A stretch of 64,000 nt of DNA. Origin: Treponema sp. (GTDB lineage Bacteria; Spirochaetota; Spirochaetia; Treponematales; Treponemataceae). The stretch spans positions 1 to 64,000 of the forward strand of contig JAGBIY010000031.1 in the NCBI GenBank assembly GCA_017934745.1, read 5' to 3'. Positions 15,811 to 22,909 of this stretch are shown piece after piece. How positions within the stretch are numbered: the stretch's first letter is position 1; each line of letters starts with the position of its first letter. The position numbers were made by a program, and so were the translations under genes. The notes under the pieces were generated by a model, which had not been told where the DNA came from, did not search any database, and saw only the letters and a program-made list of their open reading frames with translations.

Positions 15811-16537
15811 ATTTTTCCTTCACGCTCATGATGTGCAGGCTGGATTTGTAGAACGAAGCCGTTATTCCCGCAAGAATCAGCATTTCTCGGTCAGATTCCG
15901 AATCGCTAGAATCTGATTTCATTTTTGAAAATCTGTATGTGTCCATAATTGATTCCCTTGAAAACAATGTTATCTTGCTGTCGCTATTTTCATTCTCTAT
16001 TTCGAATATCACATCCATTGGACGTTTTTCGGCTTCCGCATAGTTTATTTTGTCTTTGCTTGACGCATAGACGAAGAATTTTTGTCCTTCAATCCAAAAA
16101 TATCCGAGTTCGCTCAATGGAGAGAGTTTTTTATTCGCCAATGCTCCGTAAGGAACATATTTTATTTTTCCACAATCCATTTCCAGAATGTTTGTGAGTC
16201 TCTCTCCATCGTCGTCCGCGAACAACGGAGAATACTCCATGATTTTGAGAAAGTAATTTGTGCGTTCTTCGCCGACACAAACTGTTCCGTTGTAGTCAAA
16301 CATCGATTCGCTCCTGAGCAAAAACATGTCGGCCAAAAAAGTTGTCCAATCGGACGGAGCGGAGAGAGGTTTCGATTTCAGTGTGCCGGAAATTACAATC
16401 GGTTCTCGGTCGGAATCAGCGCATTCAAAATCGGGGTGAATCTCGTGGGCCGGGAACGTCGTTGCGCAGGAGACTAGGAGAAAAAGAGAAACGGAGAACG
16501 CGGCTAGCAGAAAAATTGAAAAAGCGTTTTTCGTCAT
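15809..16537 (-). CDS. Lipoprotein of the exported-protein cluster (large type)
   Basis: A 242-residue lipoprotein with lipobox LLVSC after a signal peptide (MTKNAFSIFLLAAFS) whose DNA is nearly the same as in the genes starting at 16920 and 22037. The mature part has the segments VISGTLKSKPLSAPSDWTTF, YNGTVCVGEERTNYFLKI and GYFWIEGQKFFVYASS. These align loosely in order with the lipoprotein at 18226-19062, so the two are probably distant paralogs. It lies 26 bases after a small lipoprotein gene and is likely co-transcribed with it. Function unknown. Confidence 0.68.
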   Translation of the reverse strand: MTKNAFSIFLLAAFSVSLFLLVSCATTFPAHEIHPDFECADSDREPIVISGTLKSKPLSAPSDWTTFLADMFLLRSESMFDYNGTVCVGEERTNYFLKIMEYSPLFADDDGERLTNILEMDCGKIKYVPYGALANKKLSPLSELGYFWIEGQKFFVYASSKDKINYAEAEKRPMDVIFEIENENSDSKITLFSRESIMDTYRFSKMKSDSSDSESDREMLILAGITASFYKSSLHIMSVKEK

Positions 16538-16563
16538 GTAGTTCTCCTTGTCCGTCTTGCCTG

Positions 16564-16920
16564 TCAGTTCCGTGAAATCTCCGCAGAGCCTGATAGCTCC
16601 GTGTTGCCAAGCGCAGGCTCTATGACTATTTTTCCTCCAACAGGGACTTCCTCGTAGAGCACGACCGTTGTTTTTCCGCTGCTGGACGTGTAGCTCTGCT
16701 TCTTGATGCTGTTCACGCTGTCTATTTTTCCGGATTTTCCGTAAACAACCGCCGAAACCGTGTGGTCTCCGAATTTCGAGTCGTAGGAAACGAGGACTGT
16801 CTTGTAGTCATCCCCGTCAAATTCCGCTCCAGTGATGTACGGATCGAGCGCGGCATCGCAGGAAGAAAGGAAAATCGCCGCCGCGGCTAGCAAAAATATT
16901 GCAAAAACGTTTTTCTTCAT
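16564..16920 (-). CDS. Small lipoprotein of the exported-protein cluster
   Basis: A 118-residue lipoprotein (MKKNVFAIFLLAAAAIF, lipobox LSSC). The mature part of about 98 residues is predicted all-beta (TVLVSYDSKFGDHTVSAVVY, GKTTVVLYEEVPVGGKI). It shares its pattern with the small lipoprotein at 17876-18229: a Cys-proximal acidic stretch, a central Tyr/Val strand, then a V-P-x-G turn (VPVGGKIVIEP versus VPKGAFVTVMT) and a closing GSxxL/I strand. It carries the shared leader (16921-16998) and probably starts a two-gene transcript with the large lipoprotein downstream. Function unknown. Confidence 0.7.
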   Translation of the reverse strand: MKKNVFAIFLLAAAAIFLSSCDAALDPYITGAEFDGDDYKTVLVSYDSKFGDHTVSAVVYGKSGKIDSVNSIKKQSYTSSSGKTTVVLYEEVPVGGKIVIEPALGNTELSGSAEISRN

Positions 16921-16998
16921 GTAGTTCTCCTAGTTTCAAGTTTGTATCAATGATATTTCTCCGCCAGAAAAGTACCATAGCGTTTCACGGAAATTTTC
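16921..16998 (-). promoter_or_regulatory. Shared leader cassette with CCATAGCG motif, copy 2
   Basis: gtagttctcctagtttcaag, then tcaatgatatttctccgcc and taccatagcgtttcacggaa (16973 onward). On the minus strand the motif begins exactly at the TGA stop codon of the upstream barrel gene. Confidence 0.7.
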
Positions 16999-17290
16999 AG
17001 AAAATCCAGCCTATGCTTCCCGTGTAGTAGATGTCCTTGAGTCCGCTTGAGATATCTTTGGATTCAATGAATGAATTGTCGGACTTGCCGATGTTGCAGG
17101 ACGATGTTTCGCCTTCTTTTTCAAAAATCATTCGGATGCCGCTTTTCGCAAAGAAGCTTCCGCGGCGAACTCCTACGTCAAACGAATAGCCGAGGCAGTT
17201 CTTGAACGTGTCATAGAACTGGACGCTTCGCAGAAAGTGGCTGTCGGTCGTGTTGATTCTGATGATAAGGATGGAACGCGAAATCAACAA
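16997..17290 (-). CDS. C-terminal part of a frame-broken barrel protein
   Basis: This frame continues the barrel protein that starts at 17879. Near 17265 the upstream frame reads FAFHPYHQNQ while this one reads IIRINTTDSHFLRSVQFYDT, a regular amphipathic strand run ending in SIGWIF, the aromatic C-terminus expected of an outer-membrane barrel. The break is a single-base shift, without a clear homopolymer. As a separate gene it lacks a signal peptide and a ribosome site. Joined, the protein would have about 294 residues. Confidence 0.55.
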   Translation of the reverse strand: MLISRSILIIRINTTDSHFLRSVQFYDTFKNCLGYSFDVGVRRGSFFAKSGIRMIFEKEGETSSCNIGKSDNSFIESKDISSGLKDIYYTGSIGWIF

Positions 17291-17879
17291 GAAATCTCCA
17301 GTCGTTTTGGGTCAGCGATAATTTCACCCCAAGCTGGGGAACGAAGAATTCCTGCTCGTAATCGAGTACGATTCCGCACAAGTCGCCTGATTCGTCAGGA
17401 TATTCAAATTGTCCGTCCCGCGCCGAGAACTTCGTGGTCCTGTATTCGAATCCTATGAAAGGGGCGAGGGAAACCTTCCAGAACTGGAATTCATAACCGC
17501 ATCTTGCCGATACTGCGAAGTTCCTGTCGATGACGATTGAATGCTCTGAAAAATGAGTCCTGCTTCCGCCTGAAAAATCCGAATCCTCTAGTGTTCCTGA
17601 TTTCAGCGGCACACCGGCGGAGAATCCCAAATCCGCGAACACTCCGCAAAAATTCAGGTCTAGCGAGACATCGAACACGGCGTCGACCGTATCCGCCCAG
17701 ACAAGTTCGCTTGTCATGTTTCCGTTGGAGTAGACTTTCTCTGTCATTTTCTCGGCCTTCGCGCCTATTGATGCGCAAAGCTCTTTTTTGAAGTCTCTTT
17801 CCTCCTCCTCTGCATTCACCGATGAGGCGAAAGGGAGCAGGATGAAAAAGAAAGCCAGAAGTTTTTTCGGTTTCGTCAT
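17211..17879 (-). CDS. Outer-membrane beta-barrel protein, N-terminal part (frame broken)
   Basis: Signal peptide LLAFFFILLPFASSVNAE, then amphipathic strands (VDAVFDVSLDLNFCGVFADL, FAVSARCGYEFQFWKVSLAP, FFVPQLGVKLSLTQNDWRFL). The last 20 residues of this frame are low-quality sequence, and the real barrel continues in the frame at 16997-17290. Its ATG overlaps the stop codon of the small lipoprotein upstream by four bases, so lipoprotein, small lipoprotein and barrel form one coupled operon (19062 down to 16997). The barrel may anchor the two lipoproteins at the outer membrane; that is inference. Confidence 0.68.
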   Translation of the reverse strand: MTKPKKLLAFFFILLPFASSVNAEEEERDFKKELCASIGAKAEKMTEKVYSNGNMTSELVWADTVDAVFDVSLDLNFCGVFADLGFSAGVPLKSGTLEDSDFSGGSRTHFSEHSIVIDRNFAVSARCGYEFQFWKVSLAPFIGFEYRTTKFSARDGQFEYPDESGDLCGIVLDYEQEFFVPQLGVKLSLTQNDWRFLVDFAFHPYHQNQHDRQPLSAKRPVL

Positions 17880-18229
17880 TTTTTCTCCAACGTGACGGAG
17901 CCGTTCAGGTCGGAACTGTGCTCGGTGGTCATGACTGTTACGAACGCGCCCTTCGGGACAGACTTGTTGAGGGTGACTTTTATCTTGAACGTGAACGGGT
18001 TGTAGACAGTGTACTTTATGTTGTACGAGCCGTCCTTCTTTCCGCCAACGCTAACCTCCACCGCCAAATCATAGTCGGACGGCTGGCCGGAAAGGCAGAG
18101 AGAGAGTTCCTTGTCGGACTCCCATTCTGCGGACTCTATGCAGGGCGTTCCCCCCACATAGCACGAAGCGAGCGCGAAAAGCGGAATCGCATAGATAAAA
18201 AAAGCAAGAATTTTTTTGATGGCTCTCAT
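17876..18229 (-). CDS. Small lipoprotein of the exported-protein cluster
   Basis: A 117-residue lipoprotein (lipobox LASC). The mature part is all-beta by appearance (LAVEVSVGGKKDGSYNIKYT, FTFKIKVTLNKSVPKGAFV) and parallels the small lipoprotein at 16564-16920 in length and pattern. Start and stop overlap the neighbouring genes by four bases each (ATGA), so it is translationally coupled between the large lipoprotein (18226-19062) and the barrel. Coupling on both sides suggests the three products are needed in fixed proportion. Function unknown. Confidence 0.7.
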   Translation of the reverse strand: MRAIKKILAFFIYAIPLFALASCYVGGTPCIESAEWESDKELSLCLSGQPSDYDLAVEVSVGGKKDGSYNIKYTVYNPFTFKIKVTLNKSVPKGAFVTVMTTEHSSDLNGSVTLEKK

Positions 18230-19062
18230 AATTTCTCTCCTTGGTTGTCCTGTTCAAGCGTCTCGTCGCAGACCCAAATCCATGCGAGGAAGAGCGACAG
18301 CGCAGAACGCGCTTCATCCCGCCTTTCCTCGCCTTTCGGGAAAATCCTGTACGAATTCTTCGTGAAATCCGCAATCACGGCTCCTTCTTCGTCCGTCACC
18401 TGGAAGACCTGCCTTTTTTCCCTGAAAGCACTCTTCATGTTCATTCCCGGCTGCTTGTTCACCTTCTCGAACTGCTCGTCCGTGGCGTTCTTCCCCCTCT
18501 CGATTCTCCACCACCGCTGCTTTGTGGCGTAGATTCCGAGATTTCCCCCTCCGTTCGGCATGAAGGTGGCGGTCTTGTACGGAGTCTGGATTTCCTGCGA
18601 CGAATAGCGGTCGATGAATTCGAGCTTTCCGAGCGGGGATTCCGCCGACTTCAAGATGAAGTCCTTCGTCGAGTCCGAGATGAAGCCGACGTGCGTGTCG
18701 AACTTGACCAGCGTGGTCTCGTGTTCCGACGTGATTCTTCCTTCCCAAATCTGGCTGTACACGCGCGCGTTTGACATGAACGTGTCCAAAAGGAAGTCCC
18801 TCGTGATTCCCATTCCTGTCGTTTTTGTGAGCTTTCCTTCCATTAATATGTCGTTCCCGGCGATTTCTGGCTTCTTCTTCGGGAACAGCTCCGAGCTGCT
18901 CGGCGTCTTGTAATAGAGGATGTCGCCTTCTTCCACCGCTTCCCCCTCCACCGGAAAGGAGTTGTCCGCCATCTCGTTCGTGCCGATTTCCGTCGAAATG
19001 GACGAACACGAGGCGAGCGCGAGCGCGGACAACAATGCCAATGTGATTGATTGGATTTTCAT
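18226..19062 (-). CDS. Large lipoprotein of the exported-protein cluster
   Basis: A 278-residue lipoprotein (MKIQSITLALLSALALA, lipobox ALASC). It starts the three-gene coupled operon that runs to 16997. Segments such as ILMEGKLTKTTGMGITRDFL, HETTLVKFDTHVGFISDS and GGNLGIYATKQRWWRIE line up in order with the 242-residue lipoprotein at 15809-16537, which makes them likely paralogs. No known domain is recognised. The intergenic region upstream is shared with a divergent HTH-TPR regulator and holds two copies of the CCATAGCG motif, which makes control by that regulator plausible. Confidence 0.68.
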   Translation of the reverse strand: MKIQSITLALLSALALASCSSISTEIGTNEMADNSFPVEGEAVEEGDILYYKTPSSSELFPKKKPEIAGNDILMEGKLTKTTGMGITRDFLLDTFMSNARVYSQIWEGRITSEHETTLVKFDTHVGFISDSTKDFILKSAESPLGKLEFIDRYSSQEIQTPYKTATFMPNGGGNLGIYATKQRWWRIERGKNATDEQFEKVNKQPGMNMKSAFREKRQVFQVTDEEGAVIADFTKNSYRIFPKGEERRDEARSALSLFLAWIWVCDETLEQDNQGEKL

Positions 19063-19118
19063 AAACTTCTCCCTAAAAAAATACTTTCCCTTAATTCTAT
19101 TTCCGCCATAGCCTTATA

Positions 19119-19142
19119 CACCATAGCGTTTTACGGAAATTC
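19119..19142. promoter_or_regulatory. CCATAGCG motif copy, minus-strand side of the divergent region
   Basis: caccatagcgttttacggaa followed by attc, about 57 bases upstream of the lipoprotein start at 19062. Confidence 0.6.
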
Positions 19143-19241
19143 TAATAAACTTAAGCTAAAAACAGCTCTGTCATGTTCCTTTCAAAAATTTCTTCGCTTG
19201 ATTTTTGATTCAAGCAATTTTAAAATTTCACTGATATTGAC

Positions 19242-19265
19242 GCCATAGCGTTTTACGGAAATTTT
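19242..19265. promoter_or_regulatory. CCATAGCG motif copy, plus-strand side of the divergent region
   Basis: gccatagcgttttacggaaa then tttt, about 36 bases upstream of the regulator start at 19301. The tail actaaattaaactt is shared with the copy at 14952-14976. Confidence 0.6.
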
Positions 19266-19300
19266 ACTAAATTAAACTTAAATTGATTGAAGAGGCTGAT

Positions 19301-20215
19301 ATGGATGCATACATAATCGGCAAACTGATAGGAGAATTTCGAATACGAAAGGGATACTCACAGGAAGAGTTGTGCTACGGAATCTGCTCAGTCTCATCAA
19401 TGTCAAGAATCGAAAGCGGAAAGCAAATCCCGAGCAAAAAAACGGCGGAAGCATTGTTAAGCAGACTTGGAGTTTCGGTTCCCTCTTCCGATGTCGTCAT
19501 GAGCAAAATCGAAATCGAAAGATGGAATCTTGAACAGAAAATAACACAGTACATAATTTCAGGAAATTGCGACATCGACGATATGGTGAAAGCCTACGAA
19601 GACCTTGGTGAAATGGACAATCTCGAATGTCAGAAAATTTTATTTTTCAAGACGATATGCGAAAAAAACTGTGAAAACGACAAACAACTCGTTCTTTCGC
19701 ATTTTGTAGAAGCATTGCGATATTCGATTCCAAAATTCAGATTGGGCGAAGAACTTTCATTTACATTGCTGACCGAAACCGAGAGGCTGATTCTAAACAA
19801 CATTGCGGTCACTGAATTCGAATTAGGGAATCTTGATGAGGCAATAAGAATTGAGGAATTTCTGCGCCGATACTATGAAGACAACACAAATTCATCTGTC
19901 AGCTCTACAAATCTTCCGGTCATCCTGTTCAATCTCTCCAACTGGTATGAAACGAAGGGCGATTACGAAAAGTCAATTGAAGTTGCGGAATCAGGAAGGA
20001 AAAAGTGCTTGCATTTCGGCCAACTCGATCATTTTCCTTTGTTCATCATGAACCGCGGCTGGGCATATGGAAAGCTCGGCGACATGGAAAAATGCAAACA
20101 GGACATAGACTATGCAGTGCGCACTATGGTGGAAATGGAAAAAAGGGAACTTGCAGAAGAGCAGTTCCGTTGCGCGAAAAATGAATTTCCATCAATCGGT
20201 TTCGAGCAACCGTAA
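19301..20215 (+). CDS. HTH-TPR transcriptional regulator, paralog 1
   Basis: A 304-residue cytosolic regulator. Residues 4-65 are an XRE-type helix-turn-helix (IGKLIGEFRIRKGYSQEELC, SMSRIESGKQIPSKKTAEAL). The rest is helical with TPR-like repeats (ILNNIAVTEFELGNLDEAIR, LSNWYETKGDYEKSIEVAES, RGWAYGKLGDMEKCKQDID). This layout resembles the Rgg/PlcR (RRNPP) peptide-sensing regulators, though no ligand is known. The start at 19301 has a gaagagg Shine-Dalgarno; an earlier TTG is less likely. It is divergent from the lipoprotein operon and has a CCATAGCG motif directly upstream. A close paralog lies 190 bases downstream. Confidence 0.8.
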   Translation: MDAYIIGKLIGEFRIRKGYSQEELCYGICSVSSMSRIESGKQIPSKKTAEALLSRLGVSVPSSDVVMSKIEIERWNLEQKITQYIISGNCDIDDMVKAYEDLGEMDNLECQKILFFKTICEKNCENDKQLVLSHFVEALRYSIPKFRLGEELSFTLLTETERLILNNIAVTEFELGNLDEAIRIEEFLRRYYEDNTNSSVSSTNLPVILFNLSNWYETKGDYEKSIEVAESGRKKCLHFGQLDHFPLFIMNRGWAYGKLGDMEKCKQDIDYAVRTMVEMEKRELAEEQFRCAKNEFPSIGFEQP

Positions 20216-20217
20216 AA

Positions 20218-20242
20218 GTCCGCCCGCACACGAAAGGCGGAC
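20218..20242 (+). terminator. Hairpin after regulator 1
   Basis: Stem gtccgcc/ggcggac right after the stop codon. There is no T run, so termination is uncertain. Confidence 0.4.
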
Positions 20243-20300
20243 GTGCATGGTCTTTGGTGTTTAACACTTTTCATAACTTGGCTCCAGCATAAAAGTGAAG

Positions 20301-20326
20301 CACCATAGCGTTTTTGGAAAATTTTC
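20301..20326. promoter_or_regulatory. CCATAGCG motif copy upstream of regulator 2
   Basis: caccatagcgtttttggaaa followed by attttc and a further reiteration of agaaattttc. This is the most diverged copy; the start codon at 20404 is about 78 bases downstream. Confidence 0.55.
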
Positions 20327-20403
20327 AGAAATTTTCAGAAATTTTGTTGATTAAATTTTCTTGAAATCTAAAATTTCAATTGTGGGCAGGCGAGGGAGGA
20401 ACT

Positions 20404-21348
20404 ATGGAAATTTACATCATAGGAAAGTTGATAGGCGAATTCAGAAAACGGAAAAAGATTTCGCAGGAGGAATTGAGTTTTGGAATCTGCGCTGTTTCCA
20501 CTCTCTCAAGAATTGAAAATTCGCAGAGCGTTCCCAGTAAGAAACTCGCGGAGTCGCTTTTGAGCCGCATGGGAATAACCGCATCCTTGAGCGATGTTCC
20601 GATGAACGCGGTGGACATGAAGAGGTGGCTTTTGGAGAGAAAAATTCGGGACTCGGTTTTTGGTGGGAATTTTGAATTCAAGGACAGCCTGGACGAGTAC
20701 GAGTCCCTTGGAGATATGGACAAACTTGAGGAGCAGAGCTTTCTTTTTTACTCGGCAATCTACGAATTCAACCACGGTTTCGACATGGAAAAGGTTCTTG
20801 GAAAATTCGAGGACGCTCTGCGCTGTTCCATTCCCAGTTACGAGCGGGAATCGATTCCTACTGCGCAGCTCCTTTCGAACATGGAGCTTGTGATATTGAA
20901 CAACATCGCCCTCTCAAAACACGAGCTTGGCGACGACAAAACTGCGATTTTGATACTCGAATTCCTCAAGAACTACTACGAGACCAGACAGATGGATAGA
21001 AGCCTGATAGCCGAGGGGCTGCCCCTCATCATCTTCAATCTGACGAATTGGAAAGGGCTTTCTGGTCTCTATGAGGAAGCTTTGAGCCTCGCCGAGCAGG
21101 GCATCCGCGTATGCAGCGAGTACAAGTGCCTCCTGCATTATCCTTTCCATATTTTCAACAAGGCGTGGAGTTTGTGCAAACTCGGCCGCATCAAGGAAGG
21201 CGAATGGCACTTTCGGAATGCGTTCATCAACCTTGAGTACATGGGCTGGCACGATGAAGTCGAGAAATACCTCCCCCAAGTCAACTCCGACTTCAACCTG
21301 AATCTGAGCATTTCCGACTTCACTTGTCCAAAAGAAAATTTTCAGTAG
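20404..21348 (+). CDS. HTH-TPR transcriptional regulator, paralog 2
   Basis: A 314-residue paralog of the regulator at 19301. The HTH region is nearly collinear (YIIGKLIGEFRKRKKISQEE and STLSRIENSQSVPSKKLAES) and the C-terminal TPR-like helices are similar (LNNIALSKHELGDDKTAILI, FNKAWSLCKLGRIKEGEWHF). The start at 20404 follows gggagga; the upstream GTG start is less likely. Its last seven bases overlap the end of the convergent barrel gene at 21342. Tandem paralogs with the same upstream motif suggest duplication with divergence of the sensing domain. The ligand is unknown. Confidence 0.8.
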   Translation: MEIYIIGKLIGEFRKRKKISQEELSFGICAVSTLSRIENSQSVPSKKLAESLLSRMGITASLSDVPMNAVDMKRWLLERKIRDSVFGGNFEFKDSLDEYESLGDMDKLEEQSFLFYSAIYEFNHGFDMEKVLGKFEDALRCSIPSYERESIPTAQLLSNMELVILNNIALSKHELGDDKTAILILEFLKNYYETRQMDRSLIAEGLPLIIFNLTNWKGLSGLYEEALSLAEQGIRVCSEYKCLLHYPFHIFNKAWSLCKLGRIKEGEWHFRNAFINLEYMGWHDEVEKYLPQVNSDFNLNLSISDFTCPKENFQ

Positions 21349-22037
21349 TGGTACGAAAGACCGATTTTCGGGCTTATGGAGAATCCCAAGTCCGTGTCTC
21401 CTTTTTGGTATGTGCTTTCGAAGTCGTAGGAATTTTCCGTGTATTTGTTGTATCTATACCACCCCATGAACTTGAACTTCCCAGTCGCCGCAAGAAAAAC
21501 GCTCCACTTTTCGTTTATGAGAAAGTCCGCGTGGATGTCGGCGCCGATTTGCTCCTCGAAGAATTTCGCTTCTACACCTTTGTAGTCGTCGTCCTTTCTC
21601 CTCTCGTCAATGCTCGTGTATTCGAATCCCACGACAATGCCCGGCGTGATTGAAAAACGCTCCGACAGCTTGAACCTGTAGCCGATACCAGCGAAAAGGT
21701 TCATGTAGGTTCCTGTTGAGCCGTCAAGCGCATCCGAGACGCTCTCGCTTCCGACCGCCACCTTTGGCGAGAAGAGAATCCCGCTCCCGAATCCCGCGAG
21801 CACTGCGATGTTGTTTTCATTGTTCACATACCGCATGTCGAGGTTCGCAATGTCGAGCGAGACTCCCTTTACTTCCGAGTCCTTGTCTCCGTCCGCGCTC
21901 CCCATCGTGAAATTTGTTTTGCAGAACGAAGCGCCGAAGCTGAGCCCCACAGACCTGTCTGCGTCCCCCTCGCTTGCGAATGCGCCACCCGCCAGCAAAG
22001 ACGCTAGCAGAAAAATTGAAAAAACGTTTTTCTTCAT
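21342..22037 (-). CDS. Outer-membrane beta-barrel protein of the exported-protein cluster
   Basis: A 231-residue protein with a signal peptide (MKKNVFSIFLLASLLAGGAF) encoded by DNA nearly identical to that of the genes starting at 16920 and 16537. The mature part shows regular barrel strands (VGLSFGASFCKTNFTMG, YMNLFAGIGYRFKLSERFSI, PGIVVGFEYTSI) and an aromatic end (KIGLSYHY). It carries the shared leader 22038-22114. The mature sequence is unrelated in detail to the neighbouring lipoproteins, so the shared leader and signal peptide look like a transferable module. Function unknown. Confidence 0.75.
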   Translation of the reverse strand: MKKNVFSIFLLASLLAGGAFASEGDADRSVGLSFGASFCKTNFTMGSADGDKDSEVKGVSLDIANLDMRYVNNENNIAVLAGFGSGILFSPKVAVGSESVSDALDGSTGTYMNLFAGIGYRFKLSERFSITPGIVVGFEYTSIDERRKDDDYKGVEAKFFEEQIGADIHADFLINEKWSVFLAATGKFKFMGWYRYNKYTENSYDFESTYQKGDTDLGFSISPKIGLSYHY

Positions 22038-22114
22038 GTAGTTCTCCTTGTTTCAGTTTGTATCAATGATATTTCTCCGCTGGAAAAACACCATAGCGTT
22101 TCACGGAAATTTTC
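22038..22114 (-). promoter_or_regulatory. Shared leader cassette with CCATAGCG motif, copy 3
   Basis: gtagttctccttgtttcagt, then tcaatgatatttctccgctg and caccatagcgtttcacggaa (22089 onward). It is almost identical to the copies at 14900 and 16921. Confidence 0.7.
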
Positions 22115-22146
22115 AATTTTTCAACGACATCGATGCGGAAAAAAAA

Positions 22147-22175
22147 GACCGGGCGGATTTGCTTTCCGTCCGGTC
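22147..22175 (-). terminator. Terminator facing the minus strand
   Basis: Stem gaccgggcgga/tccgtccggtc with one G-T pair, preceded on the plus strand by eight A, giving a T run on the minus strand. Confidence 0.65.
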
Positions 22176-22182
22176 CTCATTG

Positions 22183-22216
22183 AACCTGTTCGGAAACTTC
22201 AGTTTCGGAACAGGTT
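22183..22216 (-). repeat. Hairpin repeat, inverted copy of the element at 14183
   Basis: aacctgttcggaaac/gtttcggaacaggtt, a 15-bp stem with one mismatch. Its complement matches the 14183-14211 element apart from a few bases. Confidence 0.55.
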
Positions 22217-22330
22217 GCTTTGAAATGCGAGAAAGGAATCGCGCTGTCTTTTCGATTCCTTTCTCGTCGACTTGGGCGATAACATAGTTATCGAACAGGT
22301 CTATTCATTAGGAGGTCATTTTCTGGTTGT

Positions 22331-22633
22331 CTATCTTCTGGGCAGCTCCTTGGAACGGTCGTTCCATCCGTCTTTATCGCTTCTGCCGGTTCCGCCCTTC
22401 TGGGCTTGGCAGTTGTCGCCGCTTCTTTCCGAGCGTCTTTCGATTTTTGGAGCCTGCTGTGGAGTTTCGGAGCTTTTCCTTTCCTGCATCTTCTGCTTTC
22501 CGCTGTCCCCTCCGTTCTCGTAAGCCACCTGAATCCCAGGCATTGAAACCGCGACTACCGTCTTCGCCATTGCGGAACCGCCCAAAGCCAACGCCAAAAC
22601 CGAAGCCGCCGTGATTTTCTTCATTGTATTCAT
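22331..22633 (-). CDS. Small exported hydrophilic protein
   Basis: A 100-residue protein with a signal peptide (ITAASVLALALGGSAMA) and a short mature part with a beta-like start (KTVVAVSMPGIQVAYENGG) and a charged, Lys/Arg/Gln/Ser-rich tail (KSSETPQQAPKIERRSERSG) that is probably disordered. A Shine-Dalgarno (aaggag) precedes the start. No known family is recognised. It is upstream of the terminator at 22147 and the hairpin repeat at 22183. Confidence 0.65.
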   Translation of the reverse strand: MNTMKKITAASVLALALGGSAMAKTVVAVSMPGIQVAYENGGDSGKQKMQERKSSETPQQAPKIERRSERSGDNCQAQKGGTGRSDKDGWNDRSKELPRR

Positions 22634-22909
22634 AGAAATCTCCTTATGTTCAAAATCGATGCCTTTTTTGCCTACGGGGAGCTTCAGTTCCCCTTTGTGA
22701 TTTTAGGATACGCCTTTTTCGCCGAATGGACTTTAGACTCGAATGAATGCGCTTTAAGAAAACGCTCATCGGGGATTAAGAAAAATTAGGGGGCAAGTGA
22801 GAATTTTGTTTAAGAATCTTGGAATTCCGTTTAAAATGTGCTAGCGAACGCTTGTTTTGTTTTGCCGGTGTATTGCCATCCGGCTCAAAAAAGCGAAAGG
22901 AGTATAATA

